From JAWSVE01 sp033852115 (lineage in GTDB: Bacteria > Pseudomonadota > Gammaproteobacteria > Pseudomonadales > Cellvibrionaceae), in contig JAWSVE010000002.1 of NCBI GenBank assembly GCA_033852115.1, positions 868,001-932,000 of the forward strand: a stretch of DNA of 64,000 bases. Direction: 5' to 3'. The notes below the pieces were generated by a model, which saw only the letters and a program-made list of their open reading frames with translations, did no database searches and was not told the DNA's origin. Position 1 is the first letter of the stretch. Each line of letters starts with the position of its first letter. This document shows, piece by piece, positions 55,761-64,000 of this stretch. Both the position numbers and the translations under genes were made by a program.

Positions 55761-56288
55761 TTACTGCCGAGTTGACGGAGCAAGAGCAACCAAAAGTTGT
55801 GCTGTTGGCGTTGCAGACTAATTTAATGTCGCAACATGGCTGAGGCGTTTCTGGTTAACTTAACAGGTATTACACATTATTCGCGACAGCTGCGTGTTGA
55901 GCATAGAATCTTCATCATAGATTCGCTCTGAAATTTCTGTGAGCCATGTACATTCATCAAATATATATGGCTTTCGGCTTTACTCTAATGTGCATCATAA
56001 TATGCCGTAGTGGTAGACGCTTTTTCAATAATCCTGTTCAGCACAAAAGGTGAGGTAACGGATTTAAGTCATGTTGAGAAAATTTGTCTGTATTTTTTCA
56101 AGCGAGCCATCTTTTGGTTTCCTGCTGCACCCGCGTATCAGCTCCACCCGCCTAATAGGCAACGTCACCGTTCAATCCTTTACATATCAGCTAAACTATT
56201 TAATACAGCGGATTACTTGCGTCGATTTTTCTGTTAAGCCGCCAATATGGCCGCTTACTTCGTTACTTGCCTGTTTAAGGAGCATTAC
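55761..56288. other. Long leader region before aceE
   Basis: 528 bases with no supportable gene; short frames at 56010-56237 and 56071-56304 have no ribosome site or family pattern, and the second overlaps aceE. The region should contain the pyruvate dehydrogenase promoter and controls. No PdhR-type palindrome or obvious terminator was found by eye. A long untranslated leader or an unannotated small RNA is possible. Confidence 0.5.
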
Positions 56289-58940
56289 ATGCACGAGGAT
56301 GTAGATCCCCTCGAAACTAAAGAGTGGTTAGACTCACTGTACGCCATTATTCGACATTCAGGTAAGGAGCGTGCCGCAGAGCTCATTAAGGCACTATCTG
56401 ATGCAGCTGTAACATCTGAAGTTGAACTGCCTCCGGCGATTACTACACCATTTCGTAATTCCATTCCCTTCCATGCTGAAAAACGTATGCCTGGCGATCT
56501 GTTTATGGAGCGTCGTATCCGTTCGCTTATTCGCTGGAATGCGATGGCAATGGTTATGCGAGCCAATAGCAACGATGAAGGGTTAGGTGGCCATATTGCG
56601 ACCTTTTCATCGGCAGCGACGCTCTACGACATCGGTTTTAATTACTTTTTTAAAGGCAATAATGCCGAAGATGGTGGTGACCTCATTTATTTCCAAGGTC
56701 ACAGTGCACCAGGCATGTATGCTCGTTCCTATTTGGAAGGGCGTTTAACTGAAGAGCAGTTAGATAATTTTCGTCGCGAAGTTGATGGTAAAGGCTTATC
56801 TTCATACCCGCATCCATGGTTAATGCCTAATTACTGGCAGTTCCCCACTGTGTCGATGGGCTTGGGGCCTATTCAGGCAATCTATCAAGCGCACTTTATG
56901 CGGTATATGTCAGCGCGAGGTTTAGCGCCGCGAGGAGACCGCCACGTATGGGCATTTCTTGGCGATGGTGAATGCGACGAACCAGAATCTTTAGGCGCGA
57001 TTTCTCTCGCGGGACGAGAGCAGTTGGAAAACCTAATTTTTGTTATCAATTGCAATTTGCAGAGGCTTGATGGCCCGGTACGGGGCAATGGAAAAATTAT
57101 TCAGGAACTTGAAGGTATTTTTCGTGGCGCTGGCTGGAACGTCATTAAAGTCGTCTGGGGAAGGCATTGGGACCCATTATTTGAAAAAGATGAGAACGGC
57201 TTGCTGCAAAAGCGTATGGATGAAGTTTGTGATGGCGAATTGCAAAACTATAAAGCCAATGGCGGGGCATATACACGAGAGCACTTTTTCGGTGCTTCCC
57301 CGGAGCTTCTCGAAATGGTTAAAGACTTAAGCGATGAAGATATTATGTATCTCAATCGCGGTGGTCATGATCCATTTAAAGTGTACGCCGCTTACGCCAA
57401 AGCGGTAGCACATAAAGGCCAGCCTACGGTTATTCTTGCGCATACTGTAAAGGGCTACGGTATGGGTGATGCGGGTGAGGCTCAGAATGAGACGCACTCT
57501 GTTAAAAAACTTGATTTAGAAAGTTTGAAAAAATTCCGCGATCGTTTTGGTATTCCTATCGCTGATGAAGAACTTAAGCGAGTGCCTTATTACCGACCAG
57601 AGAATGATTCGCCGGAAGTAAAATATATGTCGCAGCGCCGTCAAGAGCTCGGCGGGCCTATTCCTTCTCGGCGAAGTGAATTTAAATCACTAGAAATTCC
57701 ATCCCTCGATGCTTTCAAGGCGCAACTTAAAAGTTCCGGAGATAGAGAAATTTCCACCACGATGGCATTTGTACGCTGTTTATCAACATTGGCGAAAGAC
57801 AAATCTGTTGGTTCTCGTGTGGTGCCTATCGTGCCTGATGAGGCTAGAACATTTGGGATGGAGGGTATGTTTCGTCAGTTGGGAATATATTCTTCAGCGG
57901 GCCAAAAATATACACCCCACGATTCCAATCAAATTATGTACTACAAAGAGGATAAGCGTGGGCAAATTCTCGAAGAAGGTATTAATGAATCCGGTGCAAT
58001 GTCTGCCTGGCTAGTGGCTGCAACCGCTTACAGCAACTATAACGTACCGATGATTCCGTTTTATATTTTTTATTCCATGTTCGGTTTTCAGCGTATTGGT
58101 GATTTGGCATGGGCAGCAGGTGATAGCCAAGCTCGTGGGTTTTTAATCGGAGCAACCGCAGGTAGAACAACACTCAACGGTGAAGGCTTGCAACATCAGG
58201 ATGGACATAGCCATGTGCTAGCTAGCACCATTCCAAATTGTCGTAGTTATGATCCTACCTATGGATACGAATTGGCGGTAATTATTCAGCATGGCCTTGA
58301 ATGTATGTATGAAAAAAAGGAAAACTGTTTCTACTACATCACAACTATGAATGAAAATTACCAACATCCCGCCATGCCGGTTGATGCGGAAGAAGGCATC
58401 ATTAAAGGTATTTATTTGCTGCGTCGGTGCGATGTTAAATCAGATAAAACCGTTCAATTACTCGGTAGCGGTACGATCCTTCGAGAGGTGGAGGCCGCCG
58501 CTGAAATTTTGCGAGATGAATTTCAGGTGACGGCTGAGATCTGGAGTGTGACGAGTGTGAATGAGCTGGCGAAGGATGGGCAGAGTACCAGTCGCTGGAA
58601 TCTTATGCACCCAGCGCAATCGCCGCGTAAAAGTTATCTTGAGCAACAGCTCGAAAAACATAAAGGACCGGTTATTGCTGCGTCAGATTACATCAAGAGT
58701 TACTTTGAACAATTGCGTGGATTTATCCCGGCGAGATATACGGTGCTGGGGACAGATGGTTTTGGTCGCAGTGATACGCGTGCAAAGTTGCGCGAGTTTT
58801 TTGAGGTGGATCGTCACTATATTACAGTTGCTGCTCTTAAAGCGTTGGCAGACGAGGGTAAGGTGGATATGCAACTGGTTTCAGAGGCAATGCAAAAATT
58901 TGGTATTGATTCTGAAAAGTCAGACCCCTATTTGCTTTAG
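56289..58940 (+). CDS. aceE: Pyruvate dehydrogenase E1 component, homodimeric
   Basis: 883 residues from ATG 56289, with AAGGAG six bases upstream. E1 decarboxylates pyruvate with TPP and passes the acetyl group to the E2 lipoyl arm. Landmarks are GGHIATFSSAATLYDIGFN, the FQGHSAPGMYAR turn, the TPP/Mg motif GDGECDEPES and, further on, NCNLQRLDGPVRGNGKIIQELE. The size and order match the E. coli type (not the E1 alpha/beta type). The aceF gene follows after 76 bases. Confidence 0.98.
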   Translation: MHEDVDPLETKEWLDSLYAIIRHSGKERAAELIKALSDAAVTSEVELPPAITTPFRNSIPFHAEKRMPGDLFMERRIRSLIRWNAMAMVMRANSNDEGLGGHIATFSSAATLYDIGFNYFFKGNNAEDGGDLIYFQGHSAPGMYARSYLEGRLTEEQLDNFRREVDGKGLSSYPHPWLMPNYWQFPTVSMGLGPIQAIYQAHFMRYMSARGLAPRGDRHVWAFLGDGECDEPESLGAISLAGREQLENLIFVINCNLQRLDGPVRGNGKIIQELEGIFRGAGWNVIKVVWGRHWDPLFEKDENGLLQKRMDEVCDGELQNYKANGGAYTREHFFGASPELLEMVKDLSDEDIMYLNRGGHDPFKVYAAYAKAVAHKGQPTVILAHTVKGYGMGDAGEAQNETHSVKKLDLESLKKFRDRFGIPIADEELKRVPYYRPENDSPEVKYMSQRRQELGGPIPSRRSEFKSLEIPSLDAFKAQLKSSGDREISTTMAFVRCLSTLAKDKSVGSRVVPIVPDEARTFGMEGMFRQLGIYSSAGQKYTPHDSNQIMYYKEDKRGQILEEGINESGAMSAWLVAATAYSNYNVPMIPFYIFYSMFGFQRIGDLAWAAGDSQARGFLIGATAGRTTLNGEGLQHQDGHSHVLASTIPNCRSYDPTYGYELAVIIQHGLECMYEKKENCFYYITTMNENYQHPAMPVDAEEGIIKGIYLLRRCDVKSDKTVQLLGSGTILREVEAAAEILRDEFQVTAEIWSVTSVNELAKDGQSTSRWNLMHPAQSPRKSYLEQQLEKHKGPVIAASDYIKSYFEQLRGFIPARYTVLGTDGFGRSDTRAKLREFFEVDRHYITVAALKALADEGKVDMQLVSEAMQKFGIDSEKSDPYLL

Positions 58941-59016
58941 TGTCCGCTTGATAGCACAAAAAATGTATTTAAAGCGTCAATACAATCGCCTAATTCGATT
59001 TTACTAAGGAAAACGC

Positions 59017-60651
59017 GTGGCAACTCAAACTGTAAAGGTTCCTGATATTGGTACAGATGATGCGGCAGAAGTGGTTGAGGTCTGTGTATCAGTTGGTGAT
59101 GTACTGGAGCTGGAACAATCTCTCATTGTGTTAGAGACAGATAAGGCGTCGGTTGAAGTCCCTTGCCATACGGTTGGCAAGGTGATTTCAATTTTGGTGA
59201 ACGAGGGCGATCAGATAAAAACGGGTGCGCCGATTATAGAGTTGGACACTTCCGTTGATTGCGGAGAAAACAGCGCCGAAGAAGAATCCCAGCCTACACA
59301 AGAACAGCATGCCGAAGCAAGCTCGGAACCCTCTACCGACACTACCGAAGCGGCGCCACCTCCAGGCGGAAAAGCGGCGGAGAGTTTCGAAGTCAAAGTG
59401 CCAGATCTAGGGGGTGCGGATAGCGTTGAAGTTATCGAAATTTCCGTTTCTGCTGGTGACGACGTGAGTGAGGGAGATTCCCTAATTGTCATCGAAACGG
59501 ATAAAGCGTCTGTCGATGTACCTAGTCCGGTTTCGGGCAAAGTGGTGAGTGTGTCTTTGTCTGAGGGAGATTCAGTTAAAGAAGGGCAGTTGGTTTGTAT
59601 GATTTCATCGGCTGCGGCTGGCGAAGTAAACGAGCCGCAGGTCGATACACCCCCGAAAGCGGCAGAGCAGACAGCAGCGGAAATCCCTAAAGCTACAAAA
59701 GAAAAAGCATCGCAGCCTGCGCAGACCCATTCCGCTGCGGTAACGCTTCCAGACAGTCAAGGCGAAGTCTATGCGGGCCCGGCAGTAAGAAAACTGGCCC
59801 GACAATTGGGTGTTGATCTTAAAAAAGTAAAAGGTACCGGACCACGTAATCGCTGCACTAAAGAAGACCTTCGCAAGTATGTGCGTGACCTTATTGCAGA
59901 TAAGTCTAGCGGTGGTATCCCGGCTATACCCGATATCGACTTCAGTAAATTTGGCTCAGTTAAAAAAGTTAAATTATCGAAAATACATCGGCTAACTGCG
60001 TCGAATATGCAACGCAGCTGGTTAAATGTACCGCACGTAACGCAGTTTGATGATGCCGATATATCCTCACTGGAAGGTTACCGTAAAAGTAAAAAAGCGG
60101 ATGCTGAGCAACGCGGTATTAAGATATCTCCAGTGCCTTTTATTATCAAAGCCTGTGCTCTCGCGCTGCAAAAGGAGCCTAGTTTTAATGTTTCGCTAGA
60201 TTCAGATGGCGAGCACATGTACCAAAAAGAGTACGTACATATTGGAATGGCCGTGGATACGCCAGCGGGTTTGGTTGTGCCGGTGATTCGTGATGCAGAT
60301 AAAAAATCCATTTGGGAAATTGCTGAAGATGTCGCTGGTTTGGCGGCCAAAGGTCGCGATGGCAAGTTGACGCCGCGCGATATGCAAGGCGGATGCTTTA
60401 CTGTGTCGAGTTTGGGAGCAATCGGTGGCCAAGGTTTTACACCGATTGTGAATGCGCCAGAGGTGGGAATCTTGGGTGTATCAAAAGCCAGTATTAAACC
60501 TTGGTGGAACGGCAAAGAATTTGAACCGCGGCAGATGCTGCCGTTATCGTTGTCTTATGATCATCGGGCGGTCAACGGTGCTAATGCAGGACGTTTTCTG
60601 ACATACCTGGTTGAGGTCTTGCAGTCGTTAGACGGGTTAACTCTCGAGTAA
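59017..60651 (+). CDS. aceF: Pyruvate dehydrogenase E2 (dihydrolipoamide acetyltransferase)
   Basis: 544 residues. Two lipoyl domains, with target lysines in ETDKASVEVP (~48) and ETDKASVDVP (~165), are separated by an Ala/Pro/Glu linker. The E1/E3-binding domain follows (GPAVRKLARQLGVDLKKVKGTG), then the catalytic domain with the acyltransferase motif DHRAVNGANAGRF. The motif residue is Asn where E. coli has Asp (DHRVIDGA); Asn is also found in some E2p enzymes. It forms the core of the complex. No E3 (lpd) gene follows; a terminator does. Confidence 0.97.
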   Translation: MATQTVKVPDIGTDDAAEVVEVCVSVGDVLELEQSLIVLETDKASVEVPCHTVGKVISILVNEGDQIKTGAPIIELDTSVDCGENSAEEESQPTQEQHAEASSEPSTDTTEAAPPPGGKAAESFEVKVPDLGGADSVEVIEISVSAGDDVSEGDSLIVIETDKASVDVPSPVSGKVVSVSLSEGDSVKEGQLVCMISSAAAGEVNEPQVDTPPKAAEQTAAEIPKATKEKASQPAQTHSAAVTLPDSQGEVYAGPAVRKLARQLGVDLKKVKGTGPRNRCTKEDLRKYVRDLIADKSSGGIPAIPDIDFSKFGSVKKVKLSKIHRLTASNMQRSWLNVPHVTQFDDADISSLEGYRKSKKADAEQRGIKISPVPFIIKACALALQKEPSFNVSLDSDGEHMYQKEYVHIGMAVDTPAGLVVPVIRDADKKSIWEIAEDVAGLAAKGRDGKLTPRDMQGGCFTVSSLGAIGGQGFTPIVNAPEVGILGVSKASIKPWWNGKEFEPRQMLPLSLSYDHRAVNGANAGRFLTYLVEVLQSLDGLTLE

Positions 60652-60685
60652 TAAAACAATTGCTCGCGCTGGGTCATGGCAATAA

Positions 60686-60725
60686 AAAAAGGGGCTATAC
60701 GATGTAATCGTATAGCCCCTTTTTT
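60686..60725. terminator. Bidirectional terminator after aceF
   Basis: GGGGCTATACGAT (60691-60703) and ATCGTATAGCCCC (60707-60719) are perfect complements around a three-base loop, flanked by an A-run and a T-run. It serves aceF (+) and the convergent lipoprotein gene (-). Confidence 0.95.
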
Positions 60726-60736
60726 GCGTTCTATAT

Positions 60737-62731
60737 TTATGGTGTTTCAATCAATAGCGCTAAGCCTAACTGAGTTGGTTCGCTTGCCCCGTTTGGCGTA
60801 AAGCTTGAGCCTAATATGGCAAGGTTTCCTGCCGCGTTGAGAAAGCCTTCAAGACTGTAGCTATCGCCATTGCTATCGACGAAACTCATAGTGAGTTCGC
60901 CAGTTGCTAGTAAGTTGATAGTAACTGGTGTGTTGGTGAGGGCTATTTGGTTTCGAGTGATTCCGGCATTTCGGCTCGGCTGATTCAAGACATCGACGTT
61001 ACTGTTCAGCGTGCCGCTGCTTGGAGAGCCAATATCTAGTACTGATGCAAACGGAGCTGAGCTAATGCCAATCGCATCACCTGTCATGGATAAGTTAGTA
61101 AACAGTAATCGGTAAGATTTTGCGGTCAAGTCGATCAATGAGCTTGGACGTTTGACTGCCCACTGGATTTCCTGTGTCGTCGAGAGTGTTTCAGGGTCTT
61201 CCTCTGCTCCATCGTCAGTGCTGTCAGCAATCACCGCACCATAAAAGTCGAAGTTGGCGTTCACAAAGCCTGTTGGTTCTTCTGTGTCTCTCAAGGTAAC
61301 GTTACCGTTTTCATCTATCGCATAGCTGCCATCGGTATCAGTAAAAGTCGCGCTGAGATAGTCGGTGCTATTGCTGCCGGTCCGTGAAAGAGTTTGGCGA
61401 GTACCGCTGGTGAAAGTTACGGTGTCGATACCATCAAAATTCATTTCATCTTTGGTTAGCGCGGCCTCGACGCTACCATCATTCTCGATGGATGTTGTGA
61501 TAGCAACCCGCCCAAAATCGCCTGATAGATCGCTAGTGCTGGCTTCAGTGGGAATGCGGGTGCTTAGAACTAGACCCCGAGTAAAATCGTCACCCGCTTC
61601 TTCAGCTGGGTCGATGACTTCATCATCGTCATCGACTACTCGGAAGTACTCGCTATCGGTCTTGCTTGGAAGGGCAAACACGTTAAAGTCCGGAGAGAAT
61701 TGATACTCCACTACGGCTGGCTGGGTATCTCGTCGGTAGTCGCCATTGAGACTTTGCAGCAATCCTACTTGGGAATACAAAATGTTGTCGGAAGAGAGAA
61801 GACCTCCGCTGCTACCCGATAGTGAAGATTCGCTGGCATTGAAATTTATGCTGTTGTCGGCAAGTAGTTGAGAAAAAGCAGTATCTTGGAATACAGGGCT
61901 CACGAGTAAATACCCATCATCGCTGATGCTATCGTCAACCAGATTCCATTGGCTGTCCCATACCGTGAGGCTGAATTGCTCGATGACATGGTCAGCATCA
62001 CCGTCTCCAACCATGGCCCAGCGAAATTCACTTAGACGGTAGGAGTCGAGCACATCCGACGCGCTGCCGTGTGTTGCTAGTAATATTTCTATTTGCTTAT
62101 CGAGAAGTGGGCCGACTTCTGTCTCTAGTTGTGTAATGGTGTCTTCAATACTGGCCCCGACGGGAAGTTCGTAGTCATCGATAAACGTGTAAATGGCTGC
62201 TACTAATGCCGGATTGAGTTCGGATAAGTCAAAACCATCGTTGATAAAACGGCGCAGTAGCAGCTCAGTGTAGGGGTTAATATCGGCACGACCGCGCACT
62301 ACCTGCCCACGAAAATCTGGACCACCTAGAACACGCACAATGAGGTCGCCACTTTCTTCAATCTCGACCCCTTCTGGGACAATCAACGTAAATCCCCCGT
62401 TACTTTGGGTAATGGCGGTATCAATAACGTCGCCTACCTGAGTCCCCGTGTCATCGATGTAGACTAGCTCCACCTCAGCACCTACAACGGGTTCTATACC
62501 AGTCAGTGCGGCGTAGGCAGAAGGGATCAGCCAATTAGCAATATCCCGGAGAAGAGGGGAGGGTTGTAATTGGGCGACTAGGCCATTGGGTGCTTCAACG
62601 ACGCCACTGATAAAGTCCGCTTCGATTGGCGGCTGGTATGGCTCTATCTTGTCACGGTTGTCACCACAACCTGCAATCAAAGCTGATGCGGCGAATACAA
62701 ACGCCGAGCAGGTTAGTAAATACTTCCTCAT
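60737..62731 (-). CDS. Large lipoprotein of unknown function
   Basis: 664 residues from ATG 62731 (MRKYLL; the frame starts five codons earlier). Lipobox ALIAGC places the lipidated cysteine at 22. Residues ~35-140 (SGVVEAPNGLVAQLQ, VVGAEVELVYIDDTG, NGGFTLIVPEG) look like a carboxypeptidase-regulatory-like beta sandwich. The middle is helical with acidic segments (TQLETEVGPLLDKQIEILLA). The C-terminal half is rich in Asp, Ser and Thr in beta patterns (SLSGSSGGLLSSDN, TRQTLSRTGSNSTDYLSATFTDTDGSY). It is likely outer-membrane or surface-exposed. No catalytic motif is visible and no function can be given. Confidence 0.8.
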   Translation of the reverse strand: MRKYLLTCSAFVFAASALIAGCGDNRDKIEPYQPPIEADFISGVVEAPNGLVAQLQPSPLLRDIANWLIPSAYAALTGIEPVVGAEVELVYIDDTGTQVGDVIDTAITQSNGGFTLIVPEGVEIEESGDLIVRVLGGPDFRGQVVRGRADINPYTELLLRRFINDGFDLSELNPALVAAIYTFIDDYELPVGASIEDTITQLETEVGPLLDKQIEILLATHGSASDVLDSYRLSEFRWAMVGDGDADHVIEQFSLTVWDSQWNLVDDSISDDGYLLVSPVFQDTAFSQLLADNSINFNASESSLSGSSGGLLSSDNILYSQVGLLQSLNGDYRRDTQPAVVEYQFSPDFNVFALPSKTDSEYFRVVDDDDEVIDPAEEAGDDFTRGLVLSTRIPTEASTSDLSGDFGRVAITTSIENDGSVEAALTKDEMNFDGIDTVTFTSGTRQTLSRTGSNSTDYLSATFTDTDGSYAIDENGNVTLRDTEEPTGFVNANFDFYGAVIADSTDDGAEEDPETLSTTQEIQWAVKRPSSLIDLTAKSYRLLFTNLSMTGDAIGISSAPFASVLDIGSPSSGTLNSNVDVLNQPSRNAGITRNQIALTNTPVTINLLATGELTMSFVDSNGDSYSLEGFLNAAGNLAILGSSFTPNGASEPTQLGLALLIETP

Positions 62732-62875
62732 GTTTCCTCCAGGCAAGGTTAGCCCAAGTGGTTTTGTGCCAGTCGGGCAAATGGTCGGCCCGGATTATAC
62801 GGGCTGGGGTTGTGTGGCGGTAGGGCGAACTTTTTTCTTCTTGCAAAAACCAACGGTCTCGCGAAATAAGGCAAT

Positions 62876-63337
62876 CTAAAATATTCCTGCGTCTAAGCCG
62901 GCGGCGATGGTTAGCCCAAGCTCTTCCCAGTCGCTAATAAAGCGAGAGTCGAAGTCACCTTTAGAGGTTAGCGGAGGCTGAATCTCACGCCATTTCAAGC
63001 CGGAGATGATCTTCTCCATGGCGATTTTGGTACCCGTTCCGTCGAGACCGGCGCGAATGCCAATGGCATAGGGTAGGCCTTGTTTGAGTTCGAGGCAGGG
63101 ATAGTAAACGCGGTCAAAAAAGTCCTTCATTGCGCCACTCATGTAACCGAAGTTTTCCGTCGTGCCCAAAAGAACCGCATCAGCCCAAAGCACATCCTCT
63201 GGCGTTGCTGAGAGTGGCTCCACAACGCGCAGCGTTACGTCACTGATATCAGGGTGGCTGGCACCCTTGACGGCCGCATCTCGCAGCTTTTGAGTGTTAC
63301 TAGATGGGCAGTGAATGTTGATCAGAAGGTGTTTCAT
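62876..63337 (-). CDS. Flavodoxin-fold NAD(P)H-dependent FMN protein
   Basis: 153 residues with the alpha/beta flavodoxin fold. The FMN phosphate loop is near CPSSNTQKL. The isoalloxazine loop is GTTENFGYMSGAMKDFFDRVYYP, characteristic of the NADPH-dependent FMN reductase / flavodoxin-like family. It is a small soluble redox protein of unknown partner. It lies 38 bases before the end of nothing obvious; the next gene on the same strand is a glycosyltransferase fragment 56 bases upstream, so the two may be cotranscribed. Confidence 0.88.
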   Translation of the reverse strand: MKHLLINIHCPSSNTQKLRDAAVKGASHPDISDVTLRVVEPLSATPEDVLWADAVLLGTTENFGYMSGAMKDFFDRVYYPCLELKQGLPYAIGIRAGLDGTGTKIAMEKIISGLKWREIQPPLTSKGDFDSRFISDWEELGLTIAAGLDAGIF

Positions 63338-63392
63338 TTGAATGATGTATCCGCGTGGTTGGCTGCATTCGACAAGTTGTTATGTATAGGGT

Positions 63393-63998
63393 TCAACGAT
63401 GAGTGAGCGTCGCGAAATTCTCGAAGGCCAGTTGGCATGGTAGTGGAGGGTAGGCGTGTCGTTGTGACTCATGAACATACTTGAGCGTCCTGAAGGCATC
63501 AAACCACCAATGGATGTGCTTCAGAGCGTGGGAGCCGCGATGTTGCTGTTTGTTGAGGTGTTGCCATAGGTCGATGAAAGAAAGCTGGTCGACCATGCGC
63601 TGGTTGGCTTCCGAAAGAGCAGAGCGCCATAGGTGAAATTGGTTGACGCTGTCAGCGTTGGCGAGTTCAGAAAAGCTGCGCAGCAATGTTTGTAGCTCTA
63701 CAAAAATCACCGGGTCATAACAGCCAAAGTTATTTGGCTCTTTTAATCCAAGAATTTTTTCCACGCTCGGCCCGGTTCCAAAGGGCGCACGATTGGACAA
63801 GCGTGAGTCGATATAAATGGGTGAGCCAGATAATGATTTAATGGGCGCTAATTTGGCCAGTTTGTTTAGTAGATAAAAGTCTTCGCCGCCATTTTTTTTG
63901 GGAAAGCCACGCACTTGGCAATAGTGACGAACTGAAATGGCCAAGCAGGAGCCGATAGTGTGAAATGCATAAGGCGACCCGGCAAAGTTAAGTCCATC
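63393..63998 (-). CDS. Family 2-like glycosyltransferase, C-terminal part
   Basis: The minus-strand frame is open to the window edge, so the N-terminus is missing. Visible residues begin DGLNFAGSPYAFHTIGSC, then LAISVRHYCQVRGFPKKNGGEDFYLLNKLAKL. The GFP...GEDF element is the acceptor-side ED motif of GT-A fold (family 2) glycosyltransferases. The C-terminal ~100 residues are helical with HLWRSALSEANQRMV. Sugar and acceptor are unknown. Confidence 0.75.
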   Translation of the reverse strand, partial: DGLNFAGSPYAFHTIGSCLAISVRHYCQVRGFPKKNGGEDFYLLNKLAKLAPIKSLSGSPIYIDSRLSNRAPFGTGPSVEKILGLKEPNNFGCYDPVIFVELQTLLRSFSELANADSVNQFHLWRSALSEANQRMVDQLSFIDLWQHLNKQQHRGSHALKHIHWWFDAFRTLKYVHESQRHAYPPLPCQLAFENFATLTHR

Positions 63999-64000
63999 GA

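Noticed and set aside
56010..56304. Two short frames in the aceE leader
   Set aside because: No ribosome sites or recognisable sequence; one overlaps aceE out of frame.
1..64000. CRISPR arrays, insertion sequences, integrases, prophage genes
   Set aside because: No repeat-spacer pattern, transposase, integrase or phage structural gene was seen anywhere in the window.

Overview
This window is a stretch of gammaproteobacterial chromosome with ordinary housekeeping content. GC is moderate by eye, almost every gene has close bacterial family relatives, and there is no sign of phage, insertion sequences, CRISPR or plasmid genes. The gene set (type IV pilus retraction ATPase, homodimeric AceE with a separate AceF, BepA, TusA, QueC, NadA, DNA polymerase III alpha, a DUF6316-like protein, GTP-type PEP carboxykinase, a RoxA-like di-haem protein, and many cyclic-di-GMP enzymes) fits an aerobic, probably marine, Cellvibrionales- or Pseudomonas-like gammaproteobacterium. 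The exact genus cannot be read from the sequence.

Layout, left to right. 1-10.5 kb: the 3' part of a PilU-like ATPase with an extra C-terminal domain, a TPP enzyme, a GNAT acetyltransferase, a secreted type-B carboxylesterase, queC, a lone tRNA-Lys with promoter and terminator, a PepSY membrane gene split by an in-frame amber codon, purU, and a 7TM-DISM diguanylate cyclase. 10.8-18.5 kb: a translationally coupled pair of a membrane-anchored di-haem cytochrome and a catalase-fold protein, then nadA, a lipoprotein and pckG. 18.9-25 kb: two secreted proteins without clear function and an RND efflux pair. 25.2-32.1 kb: dnaE, an unusual HTH-methyltransferase fusion, a DUF6316-like protein, and an ArsA/Get3-type ATPase with a small partner ending in Cys-Cys.

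32.2-38.4 kb is the most unusual block. It is a tightly packed same-strand cluster of ABC ATPase, ABC-2 permease, PDZ lipoprotein and two secreted FG-GAP/VCBS beta-propeller proteins. I do not recognise it as a named system; its architecture recalls NosDFY, with propellers in place of the NosD beta-helix. 38.6-46.6 kb: a PBP7-type endopeptidase, the tRNA hydroxylation protein TrhP, a DUF3365 haem protein, an HD-GYP phosphodiesterase, a small coiled-coil membrane protein, YciH, an APC permease and a voltage-gated K+ channel with a C-terminal zinc ribbon. 46.7-52.7 kb: two paralogous PAS-GGDEF-EAL proteins in tandem. 52.7-64 kb: bepA, tusA, an AI-2E/PerM membrane protein, aceE-aceF, a large lipoprotein, a flavodoxin-fold protein and the end of a glycosyltransferase.

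Cyclic-di-GMP is a theme: one GGDEF, one HD-GYP and two GGDEF-EAL proteins occur in 44 kb, on the same segment as a type IV pilus motor. Central carbon metabolism is also represented (pyruvate dehydrogenase E1/E2 without E3, PEPCK). Start codons were moved downstream of the longest frame where a Shine-Dalgarno sequence or signal peptide argued for it; each case is noted.
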